Source of the DNA: Hemerocallis citrina
Lineage: Eukaryota; Streptophyta; Magnoliopsida; Asparagales; Asphodelaceae
Direction: 5' to 3'
DNA length: 64,000 nucleotides
Assembly (NCBI GenBank): GCA_017893485.1
Contig: CM030365.1
Coordinates: 44,014,458-44,078,457 of the forward strand
A program made the translations under genes and the position numbers. Shown here piece by piece: positions 43,871-55,418 of the stretch; position 1 is the stretch's first letter; the number at the start of each line of letters is the position of its first letter. The notes beneath the pieces are model-generated. The model was not told where the DNA came from. It searched no databases and worked only from the letters and a program-made list of their open reading frames with translations.

Positions 43871-45069
43871 TAATAAAACTGGAAATCATTAATAATAGAA
43901 GCATCTTAAGGTACCTACATTAGGGTAATTTCCCATTTTGTAATACCACCGAAGGCAGACTAGGCATCTTCAAGTTGCTCTTTCAAATATCATCTCAGCA
44001 CCATCGCTTGGTTGGGGGTGTGTTGGAAAGCCATGCCGGCATCTGGATTCAATAGTTCTCACCTGCATTTAAACATACTTATTATAAACTGTGTTTTCCA
44101 TTAAGAAGAGATAGACTGAGCATTCAGCAAGGATCATATATTACTTATATTTGAGGGTATAGTAACATCATCACTTAGACCCTCGCAAAGTTGTTTCCTG
44201 GACAATATCTCAGTCCTGCTCCAAAAACCGAGTAACTTCCAGTTTTTGGCTTGAATTCTTGCATAAGGTCATCATTTGTATCTTTAGTTTATCTTACTTG
44301 ATCTTATTTATATAATAAAACACAAAGAAAGCTATCAATTGGCTCTCCTTCAATTTTCCCTGATCTAACCTCACAAAACACATTCTCCCCAAGTTTCCCT
44401 TCAAAACTCAAATTCAAATCCCCCACCCAAAATAACTTCTTTATTTATTTAATTATTTCTCTCTCTCACTCCCTCTCTCTCTCTATCTCTCTCTCATTCA
44501 AAAATTTAAGAAAAAATAAAAAATTTTAAAAAAACTTCAAAACTTCAAAACTAAAAAAATTTAAAATTTAAAATTTTTAAAAAAAATTCAAAAAAATCAG
44601 AAATACCAAAAACTTATAAAAAAATTTAAAATTTTTAAAAAATATTTTAAAATTTAAAAAAAATAAAATTTTTAAACTTTTTAAAATAAAAAATATAAAT
44701 TTTGAAATTTTGAAATTTTGAAAATTTGAAATTTTGAAATTTTGAAAATCTTAAAACAAATCCAAAATCCTAATCCAATATCGAACCCCAATCAAGAGGT
44801 CGTCGCCGATATCTGATCCGTTGCTGATTCCATATCGGTGACTTCCCTCCACCAAATCGAGCGCGAATATCAAGCAACTCCGTATCAATGACTCTCCTCT
44901 ATCGAATCGAGAGCCTCTATATGCGATGCGACGACTCTAATTTCATCTCATTAACCGAATTCTCATTCTAATTTTAATTTTGTGTGTGTAGGGGATTACT
45001 CAGTTTTTTGCTGACTCGAATTTTGTGTGTGCATGAGATCTAAGTTCAGAGAGTTATGACTGTTTTACT
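43871..45069. other. Non-coding stretch with low-complexity core
   Basis: 43871-44460 shows nothing I can assign. 44459-44498 is CT-rich. 44510-44760 is almost pure A/T with TTGAAATTTTGAAATTT repeats. 44790-44990 (GTCGCCGATATCTGATCC and so on) is less AT-rich and could be a captured 5' UTR, but no ORF supports it. Confidence 0.4.
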
Positions 45070-45978
45070 TTTGGGTTAAAATTTTTTTAATTTATTGATT
45101 TATTTGATGAGTTTTTATTGGTTTTGATTTAAGGTGTACGCAAGTGAGAGATGGATTATTTGGTTGCTTCAATTTGGGCTTCCAAACCATAGCCGGACAA
45201 ATAAGCTGACCAGCAACCTAAAATAACTTGACAAATATGCAACATTAATTTCTTTACTATAAGATAAAATACTATCGTGAAGTGTTCACTGGTTATTAGA
45301 AACCACGGATAATATAACATATAAGAACTTTTAATATATGTTTGGATATATATGATTGTGATGACTAGAGTTTACCAGTGAATGGTGCAAACTCTCAACT
45401 CAAGAAAGATAGCTAAAGTAAATTTGTTATTTATCCTTTTTTTTTATAAAGGTGCAATGGGGAGACAAAGTAGAGATAAAAGAAATGATTAGCTTGTATT
45501 AGAGTTTTGAGAACTTCATATATTTCATTTTGGTTGAAATAATAATAAGAGGTATTTTAATTGCAAACTGAGTCTCGGACAAACAAATATTTAGGTTATT
45601 GGTATTGTAGATACTTTCACACCTGCACTTGCGTTACCATTGTATTTAGACATGCTTATAGTTGTTATGGGATTAGAGTAAACTCTATAAAACTTATATG
45701 ATAGTGTCCTTGCATAACGATTACAAGCATCTAAAAGTGATGCTGAAGTTAAAAAAAATACCATGCAGTGTTTCTAACAAACTATATGCATTGCAGGTAA
45801 ATTCAAGCTAATGATCAAGAAGACGATGGTTGAGCTTAAAGGTAGATATACTGCTTCCTCATATAATATGTTTGCTACTTCAATTAATTTGCTGGACCTC
45901 TAAAACTATTTTATATAATCAAACCAAGTACACTATTTCGAAGACGTGTCGTAGGCACGTGTCAACGGGCAAACCTAG
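45070..45978 (+). repeat. Dispersed repeat copy A, Helitron-like 3' end
   Basis: This segment is repeated at 58165-59063 with most of its length alignable by eye. It ends in CGTGTCGTAGGCACG (a six-base stem with a GTA loop), 15 bases, then CTAGT, the form of a Helitron 3' terminus. An exon-like CAG, then GTAAATTCAAGC... AAAGGTAG lies inside near 45797-45845. The 5' boundary is not defined. No Helitron protein is present. Confidence 0.5.
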
Positions 45979-46189
45979 TATTCAATAAAAACAAGTGAAA
46001 CCAGGACATTAAATTGAAATAAACATACTAACGATAAATAAAACATACACCCCATCCCTCTGGATCGAATGTTCATTGATCAGCAAAATTCTTGAGTCAA
46101 TGTGCATGGAACGTATCAAAATAGGTTCAACACACACACTGACACTAGTGATGACTAATGAAACTGAAATCAATTTGAAAAAGAACAAT

Positions 46190-46690
46190 CACTTACAACT
46201 AAAGTGGTGTACTCCATTACACTAGCTCCATGTGATGTATTGTCCTGGAGTGTAACAGGTAGGGATGAGGTTCTTCTCACTGTGGGAATGAATAATTTTG
46301 TAAATGATAACGGCCTCAAGAAGAAACCCTTTACACTTTGCTCCTCGGAAGGTTCTAGAACTTGAGTATCATGCTTTTCACTTTCTATTGATGAGCTATG
46401 ATACTTGAAGCTTACTCTTTGAAGGAGACCATTCATAGAAGGTCTGCCCTTAAATGATTGGGTGCCAGGAGAAGGAAGTAGTTTGCCAGAATGAGGACTA
46501 TGTGTTGCGCACAAGTTTCTTTTCGTTGAAGGGGAAATGGGAGTCCAGGGCAACAGGGCATGTTTATCCTCCCCGATGAATCCCCTGATTCTTTTGACGG
46601 TATCTATACTGAAAGCATTGGTCTTCTGTGATTGTGAATTGGGGAAACTTCTGTTATCTGATCTGACGCCTCCTTACCCTACAAGATATG
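46190..46690 (-). pseudogene. Unrecognised plant-gene exon (about 165 codons)
   Basis: On the minus strand an open frame runs from an acceptor-like TAG near 46685 to a donor GTAAGTG at about 46190-46197. It includes GVRSDNRSFPNSQSQKTNAF, SIDTVKRIRGFIGEDKHALL, PWTPISPSTKRNLCATHSPH, SGKLLPSPGTQSFKGRPSMN and EQSVKGFFLRPLSFTKLF. The composition (Ser/Pro/Lys-rich, no repeats) and splice sites look like a real host gene. I do not recognise the family. No domain or membrane segment is visible. It may be a remnant of a resident gene or a captured piece. Confidence 0.55.
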
Positions 46691-47775
46691 AATATTATCA
46701 CCGGAAAGAAAATTTACACACAGAATTTGTAATAAAATATTCAACTTACCAATTATTCATCATTTCTGATGGTCATCCATATCCATACTATAGTGGACAA
46801 TTATCAAATATCCATACTAGTCAAAATATGGATGCATAGTCTAATTTCAGATTATATTATTTCTATAAGTTTGAACCCCTAACATAATGAGAAGGCCAGC
46901 AAACCTAGCACTCAGATAGATACATAGATGAAAAATATAAAATAATTGAGGCAGAAGAACGGAAATCATTGAGATTCAACTGGTAATAAATCACACATAT
47001 AGCGTAGAAGTATATTACAATCCAGCAATATATTATCAAATGGTAATAATTGGCAAGGTTCAAAATCAAGAGAGTTGAGTTTCAACTATCCTTAGCTGCA
47101 AAAGTTATTACGAATTCATTGAAATATCAGGTATCCCATACCTTTCTGCTACACGTACTATTTTTATGATCTTCATTCCCTTCCTGCTCAACCGCAATGC
47201 AACTTTCTGATTCCATAGAAAATTAATTGCATAAACTGCAAATACCAAAAGAAGGAAGTCAAAATACCTACAAAACACAGTGGCATAACTGCAGATTTCA
47301 GAAATCCGCACACGCAAAATTACACATAAAGATTGAAAAGTTCACCTTAAAGAATTCCTACATCGGCCTTCAAAGGCATTACAAAATTGTAGACCTAAGC
47401 AACTAAACATTCGAATATTAGCCTTCTTACGGCCTGATTTACATCAAAAAAGTAAAAAATGCAACTATACATAAATTTAGAGGTTCTCAATTCCAGTAAC
47501 TAAATTCTACTCTGTTCTTCGCATGCTCATTTCTTACTTGCTTCCCTTTTCCATTCTCTTGTCCCAATTTGGGCCAAAACTCAAGAAGAGATGAAAGGAT
47601 CCATCACTCAACATTCAAAATCTACCAATTAAATTAAATTTTAAAAAGTTGTATATTTTAAACCACTCAAGTTACATGAACTCAAGGGCAGCTAAAAATG
47701 GGTCAAAATAAGCAAACTCATGGGAGAGAAAAATTCACATGCCCAAAACATTGAAAATCGTAAATAAGAAAAACT
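46691..47775 (-). other. Intron-like stretch with one possible small exon
   Basis: Mostly AT-rich. At about 47137-47208 (minus) a segment between TGGAATCAG and GTATGGG has exon-like borders and is open in two frames (SCIAVEQEGNEDHKNSTCSR in one). It could belong to the same gene as the exon at 46190-46690. Nothing else was recognised up to the copia LTR. Confidence 0.35.
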
Positions 47776-48448
47776 TGTTGAATTCTAACTGCGGAATAAC
47801 TCAACAACGATGATGAGATGCAAGAACTATAGAATCAAAATAAGAGATTAAAGAACAACCAAAAGCAACACACAAAAACACAAAAGATTTTTCGATATTC
47901 ACCCAAAACCATAGCTACTTCCCCTTGCAGAGGCACTCATGCGATTTCCACTAGAAATATGAAGAACAGGTTTACAAATCTCTCAAGATCTCACCTCCAA
48001 GGTGTAGGGTTTCTCTCTATCTCCCTCTCTCTCAATGACGGTTGGTAGATCTCTATTTTCTTTGCACTTAACCCTAAAATCGTACACAATGCAGTATATA
48101 TAGGATTTCTCAAATTCAATCTCAGCCGCTCATCAAAATAGCTTCGAGACGATCGACTGCAACACCAAGTCGATCGACTGGTTCTTTCCTTTGAATGCAC
48201 AAGGTCCAATAAAGAGCAGGTCGATCGACTGCATGGTCGACCAGTCGTTTCTTCAAGATACATGATCCATCCAGAGAGAGTGACGGTCGACTGCACGGTC
48301 GACCGTTCTTTTTCCTGTACGAATGCGGTTGACTGTCCACCTGCGATCGATCGCAACTCGCCTGCAGCAGCTTGCTGCTTCTGTGACTCTTCTTCTCATC
48401 TGATTTCTCAAACCCCATTATCGTGTATTGGATCCACAAACCCCAATA
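47776..48448 (-). repeat. 3' LTR of copia element B
   Basis: A minus-strand LTR of about 673 bp follows the purine tract AAGTGGGAGAT. The expected TGTTGG start reads TATTGG, a point change in the terminal dinucleotide. It ends near GAATTCAACA. A TATATATA box is at 48095-48102. Palindromic motifs CGATCGACTG (48150-48159, 48171-48180, 48222-48231) and GGTCGACC lie in it. The sequence is otherwise unlike the copia A LTR. Confidence 0.7.
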
Positions 48449-48906
48449 ATCTCCCACTTGGAGACATATACACGAAGTCTCTAACCTGTTCTTCATTCTT
48501 CCATTGGCCTAGTCTAGGTCTGTGCCTCCGTGAGTCTCCTCGATAATTACCCTGGAGACAATCCGATAGCGGTATAGCAAAACTGATATTTCCTGCTATC
48601 CACCACCATAGTAAGCATGCCGGATTCTTAGTGCCAAGAATCTTAGTTAGTTTCAACCATTTCTTCTCAACCGCCATTCTGATAAAATGATACCTCATTT
48701 AAATGTGCTGAGTCCTAGAGTGATATGCCGAGTTTTTCGCCAAGAAAACTGTACTTTGACTGTCACACCATAGTTCACCTATGGGTTGCTTCTTGCCTAA
48801 CTGTTTCATAAGCTCTGAAATCTAAAACATGACTTTTGTCGCTTCTGTAAGTGCCATATACTCTGACTCCGTGGTTGACTGTGCTACAATCTTTTGTAAC
48901 TGCAAA
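48449..48906 (-). pseudogene. Copia element B RNase H, 3' part
   Basis: The frame resumes after the solo LTR with QLQKIVAQSTTESEYMAL (catalytic Glu block), then LGKKQPIGELWCDSQS-like, FLAKNSAYHSRTQHI, MRYHFIRMAVEKKWLKLTKI and LGTKNPACLL where intact relatives read NPADMLTK. Stops interrupt it. It is followed by the purine tract and LTR. Confidence 0.82.
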
Positions 48907-50649
48907 TGTAACGCCCCGATTTCTATATACTGGGAAACCGTGACATAAGGCAGAATCTTTTCCTTCAATTAGCCACAATACACAGATAAACAGGAAAATT
49001 TAAAACTTTTTATTCAACACAAATATATTACAAGTCCGAATGGTATAAAACTGCAGTACATTACATCAGTGTTACATTAATGCCATACAAGTCCAAGTGT
49101 TACAAACTTTCAATAAGAAATACATCAGAGTACAATGAATAATACATAACACTTGGTACTTTCCTTGGATGCTTCTCAACAGTTAATAAATTACAATATA
49201 AATTACAATTGAAATAAATCAACACTTTGCTTCTTTTGTCTTGAGTCCTCCTAAATCCTGTACCTATAGCTCTGCAATCCAGTATCTGTAATTTTGCAAT
49301 CCCGTACCTGTTGAAGTGGGGACGTCAGTACATATACTGACGCTTTAAGGTTGATGACTAACAGCGATTCTCAATTTTAAAAAAACAGATTGATGAAAAG
49401 AGAAATGTGTATATATAATTGATGTGTTAGTGTAATCTATGACTTAGAATCTAATGCAGGATTAACTAATGCAGTGATGCACTTATTCTAATGCAAGCAA
49501 GACTCTGGAACAGTATGCAGCCCATACTACATATGCCCCTAATCAAGATGTTTCTTCATATATAGGAATTTGAACCCGCATAATGGATTGTACTCTTGTA
49601 CCCTTCCTGTTCCTGACAGATACAACGTGACTGGTGAGGTTACAGATACAGTCTAGTTCTGCTACTGCGGTACAATAGTGGTGTCTATGTTTGCCACTAT
49701 TTATCCGGCGAACCGGACCTCACTCAAAAGCCAACACGAACCCCAAGATACTAGACAACCTTGAGTCGTGCCCTCAACTCATCATGAGAAGGCATAGAAC
49801 CTAACGGAATCGTAGGGTCTATTTTCCTAGGAAATCTCCCGTTCTTATCATGGCACTTCATAAATTAACAGTCGAGATACGGATCCCATGCTCCCAACTA
49901 ATCATGAAAAAGCACTGTCCGTATCTCTTTTATAGGGGGATATATCCCAATAACACCACCTAGTATTGGCCTATAGAAGAAAATGGATTATAAGGTATCA
50001 CCCCTTACACCAACTCTCATCCTTCGGCAATTCATAGATAAAAATGGTTAAGTAACAGTTACTACCCTAACGATGTCACTAATCCTAATCAATCAAATGG
50101 GACCGTACGAGCTACAAGGTACTCTCAACCTATAGTTGTACTCTCAACTTGCCATGAGACGGCACCGAAAGATTCAAACAAGCGAGACATGCCACTGTGC
50201 TTCCAACTTATCATGAAAAATCACCGCACGTGTCCTTCTTTAAGAGAGTGTAACAATTGTTGACACAATCTACCAAGTCTTAACCTATAGACTTCACAAG
50301 ATCTCGTCGGATCCACTCATCGCCTATCTATTCAAGATAATTACTCCATATGAGCCCAATGAGCTATGCATGAACAAACAACTACATACGAGCTAGGTGA
50401 GCTATGTATGAGACGGACCAATACTTACGAGTCAAATAAGCTACATACGAGACAGATGAATCATATAGAAGCAACATAAAGTCTTCTAACAACCTAGAAG
50501 CAAGGTAACATGCTCACTAATAAAACTTGATCTTTTATAATTAGAAGCAACAGAAGAATCTTCTAATAGCCTAATATAAGCATACTACTAATGAGTACAC
50601 AAAAGCGACATAAAAAGCCTTCTAACAACCTAAAAGCAAACAGTGCTGT

Positions 50650-52050
50650 GCTTATCGGAATTTAACCAAATAGAACATTTTGAAAAGGTAAGAATCTCTA
50701 CTACAACTCTCTAGTTGAATACTTTCCCAAATTCAGTAAGTAAGAGGTACAAAAACTTCAAACAATCTAGACAGCGAATGCTTCAGCCAAACGGCTAGCT
50801 GCTGTGACTTGTAAAAGTCATAACTCCTACTCCGCTTATCGGAATTTAACCAAATAAGACAATTTAGAAAGGTGAGAAACTCTACTACAACTCTCTAGTT
50901 GATGAACTTCTCAGATTCAGTCATTAAAAGGTATAAAAACTTTTAACAATCCAAACAGCGAGCATTCAGCCAAAAGGTCAGCTGCTGTAATTTTGTAAGG
51001 GTCATAACTCTTGCTCCGCTTATCGGAACCTAACCAAATAGGATATTTTGGAAAGGTGAGAATGTCCACTACAACTCTCTAGTTGAATACTCTTCCAAAT
51101 TCAGTAAGTAAGAGGTACAAAAACTTTAAACAATCTAGACAGCGAATGTTTCTGCCAAACGGCTAGCTGCTGTGACTTGTAAAAGTCATAAATCCTACTC
51201 CACTTATTGGAATTTAACCAAATAGGAAAATTTGGAAAGGTGAGAAACTCTACTACAACTCTCTAGTTGATGAACTTCTCAGATTCATTCATTAAAAGGT
51301 ACAAAAACTTTGAACAATCCAAATAGCAAGCTTTCAACCAAATGGCCAGCTGCTGTAATTTTGTAAGGGTCATAACTCTTGCTCTGCTTATCGGAATCTA
51401 ACCAAATAGGACATATTGAAAATTTGAGAATATCTAATAAAACTCTCTAGTTGAACACTTTTTCAGGTTCAATCAATAATAGGTGCAAAAACTTCGAACA
51501 ATCCAAACAGCGAGCTTTCAGCCAAAAGGCCTGCAGCTGAGATTTTGTAAGGGTCATAATTCTTGCTCCGCTTATTGGAATCTATCCAAATAGGGCATTT
51601 TGGAAAGGTGAGAGACTCTACTATAACTCTCTAGTTGAACACTTTTTCAGATTCAATCAATAAGAGGTACAAAAATTTCGAACAATCCAAATAGCGAGCT
51701 TTCAGCTAAAAGGCCAGCTGCTGAGATTTTGTAAGGGTCATAACTCTTGCTCCGCTTATTGGAATCTAACAAAATAGGAAATTTTGGAAAGGTTAGAGCA
51801 TATACTAAAGATCTTTAGTTAAACACATTTTCAAATTCAATCAATAAGAGGTGCAAAAACTTCGAACAATCCAAACAGCGAGCTTTCGCCAAAAAGCTGG
51901 TTGCTGAGATTTGTAAAGCTCAGAACTTTTGAAATACTTATTGGAATCTAACCAAATAAGCCATTTTGGAAAGGGGAGAACATCTACTACAACTTTCCAG
52001 TTGAAGACTTTTCCAAATTCCTTATAGAAATCAAAATACAGCCCCTTGAA
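50650..52050. repeat. 184-bp tandem satellite inside the solo LTR, about 7.6 copies
   Basis: The marker GCTTATCGGAATTTAACCAA or a variant recurs at 50650, 50834, 51018, 51202, 51386, 51570, 51754 and 51936: six intervals of exactly 184 and one of 182. Units also share CTACTACAACTCTCTAGTTG and CAGCTGCTG blocks. In the first four units alternate copies resemble each other more than neighbours do, suggesting a 368-bp dimer. Confidence 0.92.
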
Positions 52051-52655
52051 CACATGTCGATGTTAACCCCAAAACAGCAGTTTGCTGTTTTTGCTTGAAA
52101 ACTCGCTGTTTTGGGGGAAACGTCTATTTAACCTAGTAATTTAACCATGAAAATTCTATAAAAATTAGAACATGATAATAACACATACAAGAACCTCTCT
52201 AATTAATTTGGGCTCAAGATTTCAACTTTAGCATAACAAATTAATTCTAACCATCAAACCTACAAGATTGAATCTTTAGGGCTTTATTTTGTGTTCTACC
52301 ACTTCCATCTTTATATGCCCTTTTATTCTAGTCCATAAATATCATATGTATGTGAAATTAGTCCAAGTTGTTCACATAATCAAGCAAATAAAACACAAAA
52401 CAATAATAATGAGTTGAGAACCCCCACCTAAAAAGTGTAGGATGGACTTGCTAGCTCACTTCTCCTCCTTGTTCTTGCTCCTCTTCAAGAACGCCTCACA
52501 GAAGAACCCACTCTTTCTTTTCTATTTTTCTCAATATTTTTTCTAATTAAAAACAAGTAGAAGAAGAAGGAGAATGAGATGAGAGTGAAGGAAACAAGAA
52601 AAATGAAATGGGGTTTTGCTCCATAGGGTTGGCCGGCCACTCTTATAGGGGAGAG

Positions 52656-52707
52656 AGAGAGAGAGATGTGGTAGAGAGAGACACTTGTCTCTCTCTCTCT
52701 CTCTCTT
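52656..52707. repeat. GA/CT microsatellites
   Basis: GAGAGAGAGAGAGAG (about 52656-52668) and TCTCTCTCTCTCTCTC (about 52689-52706) face one another across GTGGTAGAGAGAGACACTTG, and could pair as a hairpin. Confidence 0.8.
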
Positions 52708-53068
52708 GTAGCTCAAAACAATTTGAATCAATTTGCAAATTTAAATTGCCATCAAACCTTAATCCGTTCAATTTGCAAATTTAAATTACAATCAAACCCT
52801 AATAAATCCTAACCTTCTATTTGATCGTGATTGATCAAGAATAAGAGGTATTTTCCCAAAATCACATAATACATGATTTCGTACAAACGTACGAAATCGA
52901 TACGGTACTTATACGTACCTACATCTATATATACAGATAATTTTCATTCCTTAAAACGAATAATCTCTACCAAAAATATTTTAATTCAGAAATAATAATA
53001 TAAATAATTTTATTACCTGCTCGGAAGATTCAGTACCAATTTGATACAATACAGATTTGTACAGACTG

Positions 53069-53069
<1 letters not shown>

Positions 53070-53138
<69 letters not shown>
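53070..53138. repeat. (TA)n microsatellite, about 69 bp
   Basis: An uninterrupted TA run lies within the solo LTR. It is potentially cruciform-forming and likely variable in length. Confidence 0.95.
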
Positions 53139-53142
<4 letters not shown>

Positions 53143-53415
53143 TATTAACAAAACCGGGTAATATCCCCCAAAAATATTTCAATTCTGAAAATAATAATTT
53201 TTAATATCAGACTCGAGATTTTACAGACATTTTCTCAAAAAACGCATTTTACAGGATTTTGTACAAGTGCACAAAACCGATACAATACTTATATATACTT
53301 ACTAGTATATATACATAGATAAGTTTTTTATTAGTAAACCAAGTAATTTCCATAAAAATATTTTAATTTTAAAAATAGAAATAATTATAAGATAATATCC
53401 GACAGGGATATTACA

Positions 53416-55418
53416 GCGAAGCCCAACTGACAGCGGTTCCTCCAACTGTAAATATGTACCCTATAGTACTTCAGCAACCATCACGATCGCCCAAAAAATC
53501 TGCATCCACATAACCATGTATATGCAAAAAATTTCCCCTAAAACAAAGAGAGTGATATGAAGTACTTGCTAGATATCTAAGAATCCACCTACTGCATCCC
53601 AATGTTGTTTATTTAGATTCTTCATGTAACGGCTGACAACTCTCACTACTTGTGCGATGTCTGGTCTTGTAGACACCATCGCATACATCAAACTCCCAAT
53701 GGCTGAGGCATAAAGAATAGCAGCCATTTCGTCCATCTCCGCCTCCGTTTTAGGACACAAGTCCATTGATAACTTGAAGTGAGCAGCCAAAGGACAAGTG
53801 ATTGGCCTCGCGCTATCCATGTTGAATCTCTTCAACACCTTCTTCACGTAGTCCGCTTGAGATAATCAAAGCTTCTTGCTTCTCCTGTCTCTACTAATCT
53901 TCATACCGAGGATTTGCTTTGCTTCACCCAAGTCCTTCATTATAAACTCCATAGCACCTTTTTCACTTCCTTGATCTTCTCCATACAAGAATTTGCTAAC
54001 AGCGTGTCGTCCACATACAACACCAAGGTAACTATATCATTGTCCTCATATCTACGAACATATACACAATAATCCATTTCGCACCTATCGAAACCTTTCC
54101 CTCTCATGAAGCAATCAAACTTCAAGTACCATTGCCGCTGTGCTTGTTTGAGCCTGTAAAGACTTTTCTTCAATCGACACACCATGTCTTCCTTTCCTTT
54201 AGCTTTAAAACTTGTGGTTTGTCTCATGTATAGCTCTTCTTTGACATCACCAAGGAGAAATACTGTCTTCACATCCAACTGCTCTAGGTGCAAGTCTTCA
54301 ACCGCCACAATACTAAGCAGAACCCTAATAGAAGCCATCTTCACAACTCATGCAAAGATTTCACTATAATCAACAACTTCTCCTTGAGAGAATCCTTTCA
54401 CAACAAGCCTTGCCTTGTACCTGTTACTGCCATCTGCCTCAACTTTGACTCTGAAAACTCATTTGTTCATAAGAGCACGCTTCCCTACAGGTAATTTGGT
54501 CAAATCCCAAGTTTGATTCTGTTCCAAGGAGTTATCTCATCCTTGGCTAACTCCCACTGAATTCGAGCCTCATCCTTCAAAGCCTCCTTATGAGTTTCTG
54601 GCTCTCCTGAATACGTGTACAGAACATGCTCGTGAGCAACACTAGCTGATGGATCAAATATCTTGGTTGGCCTCCTCTCTCGTGTCGATCTCCTCAATGT
54701 GGGTACCGGTTCACCGATCGGTTCAGGTTCCCCGAACTGTTCTGTCTGTACCTCTTCGTCTTGGATAACCTACTCATTCCCAGTAGGCTCACCATGAGCT
54801 CCCTGTGCTGCTAGTGGTATCTGTACTTGCTGCTGCACTGTAGGGCCCCCACCACTAGGACCGCCTTTAGAACCTGAATCTGAGTCTGAGTCTGAACCCC
54901 AATCTGACTCTGAACTGGTTGTACTGTCTTAACCTATGTGTCTGTCCTTCTATAGGATCTCTTTATCGAACCTTACATTCCTGCTGCGAATGACTTTGTT
55001 CTCCACAAAATCCCAAAGCCTATAACCATACTCATTGCCACCGTAGCCAATGAACACACACCACCTGGACTTACAGTCCAACTTCTTTCTTTCTTCCCTG
55101 TCAATTAGTGCATATGCCATACAACCATAAACTTTCAAAGGCGAATAATAGACAGTTTTACCTGACCAATTCTTCTGGAATGGCCCCATCAAGGGCACTA
55201 AACGGGCAACGATTAATCAAGTACAATGTTGTATCAACTGTAGCGGCCCAAAGATGGACCGGAAGATCTGCATGAAGTCTCATGCATCTCGCCCTTTCGA
55301 GTATCGTGCGGTTCATTCCTTTTGATACACCATTAACCTGTGGAGTCTTAGGAACTGTCTTGATTCCTCTAATACCTTCCTTTGCCAGATAGTTAAAAAA
55401 TTCATTGCTTGTGTACTT
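53416..55418 (-). pseudogene. Copia element B: integrase, RT and RNase H start, broken
   Basis: From right to left: integrase end of core (YTSNEFFNYLAKEGIRGIKT, PKTPQVNGVSKGMNRTILER), where the usual NGVAER reads NGVSKG so the catalytic Glu is lost; then KVYGCMAYALIDREERKKLD and CVFIGYGGNEYGYRLWD; then the spacer RRSTRERRPTKIF; RT with VEDLHLEQLDVKTVFLLGDV, KKSLYRLKQAQRQWYLKFDC and LVLYVDDTLLANS (YVDD intact); then [20 protein letters not shown] and a GGTAVSWAS-like block. Stops and shifts separate the parts. The 5' portion (gag, protease, start of integrase) is absent, cut by the LTR at 55419. Confidence 0.9.

Larger units (their letters stand above)
48907..53415 (-). repeat. 4.5-kb solo LTR inserted in copia B RNase H
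   Basis: Edges are TGTAACGCCCCGATTTC and GACAGGGATATTACA, the style of the gypsy LTRs in this window. Flanks GCAAA (48902-48906) and GCGAA (53416-53420) are a 5-bp duplication with one change. Removing the LTR and one flank joins the RNase H frame exactly (AVSWAS to QLQK). No gag or pol lies inside. It contains repeated CAACTCATCATGARAAGGCA-like motifs (49765-50230), a 184-bp satellite (50650-52050) and an AT microsatellite. Confidence 0.9.

Noticed and set aside
44510..44760. Matrix-attachment or origin-like AT element
   Set aside because: It is simple A/T low-complexity sequence; nothing specific supports a function.
50650..52050. CRISPR array
   Set aside because: Repeats are 184 bp, contiguous, divergent and in plant LTR DNA; there are no short repeats with unique spacers and no cas genes.
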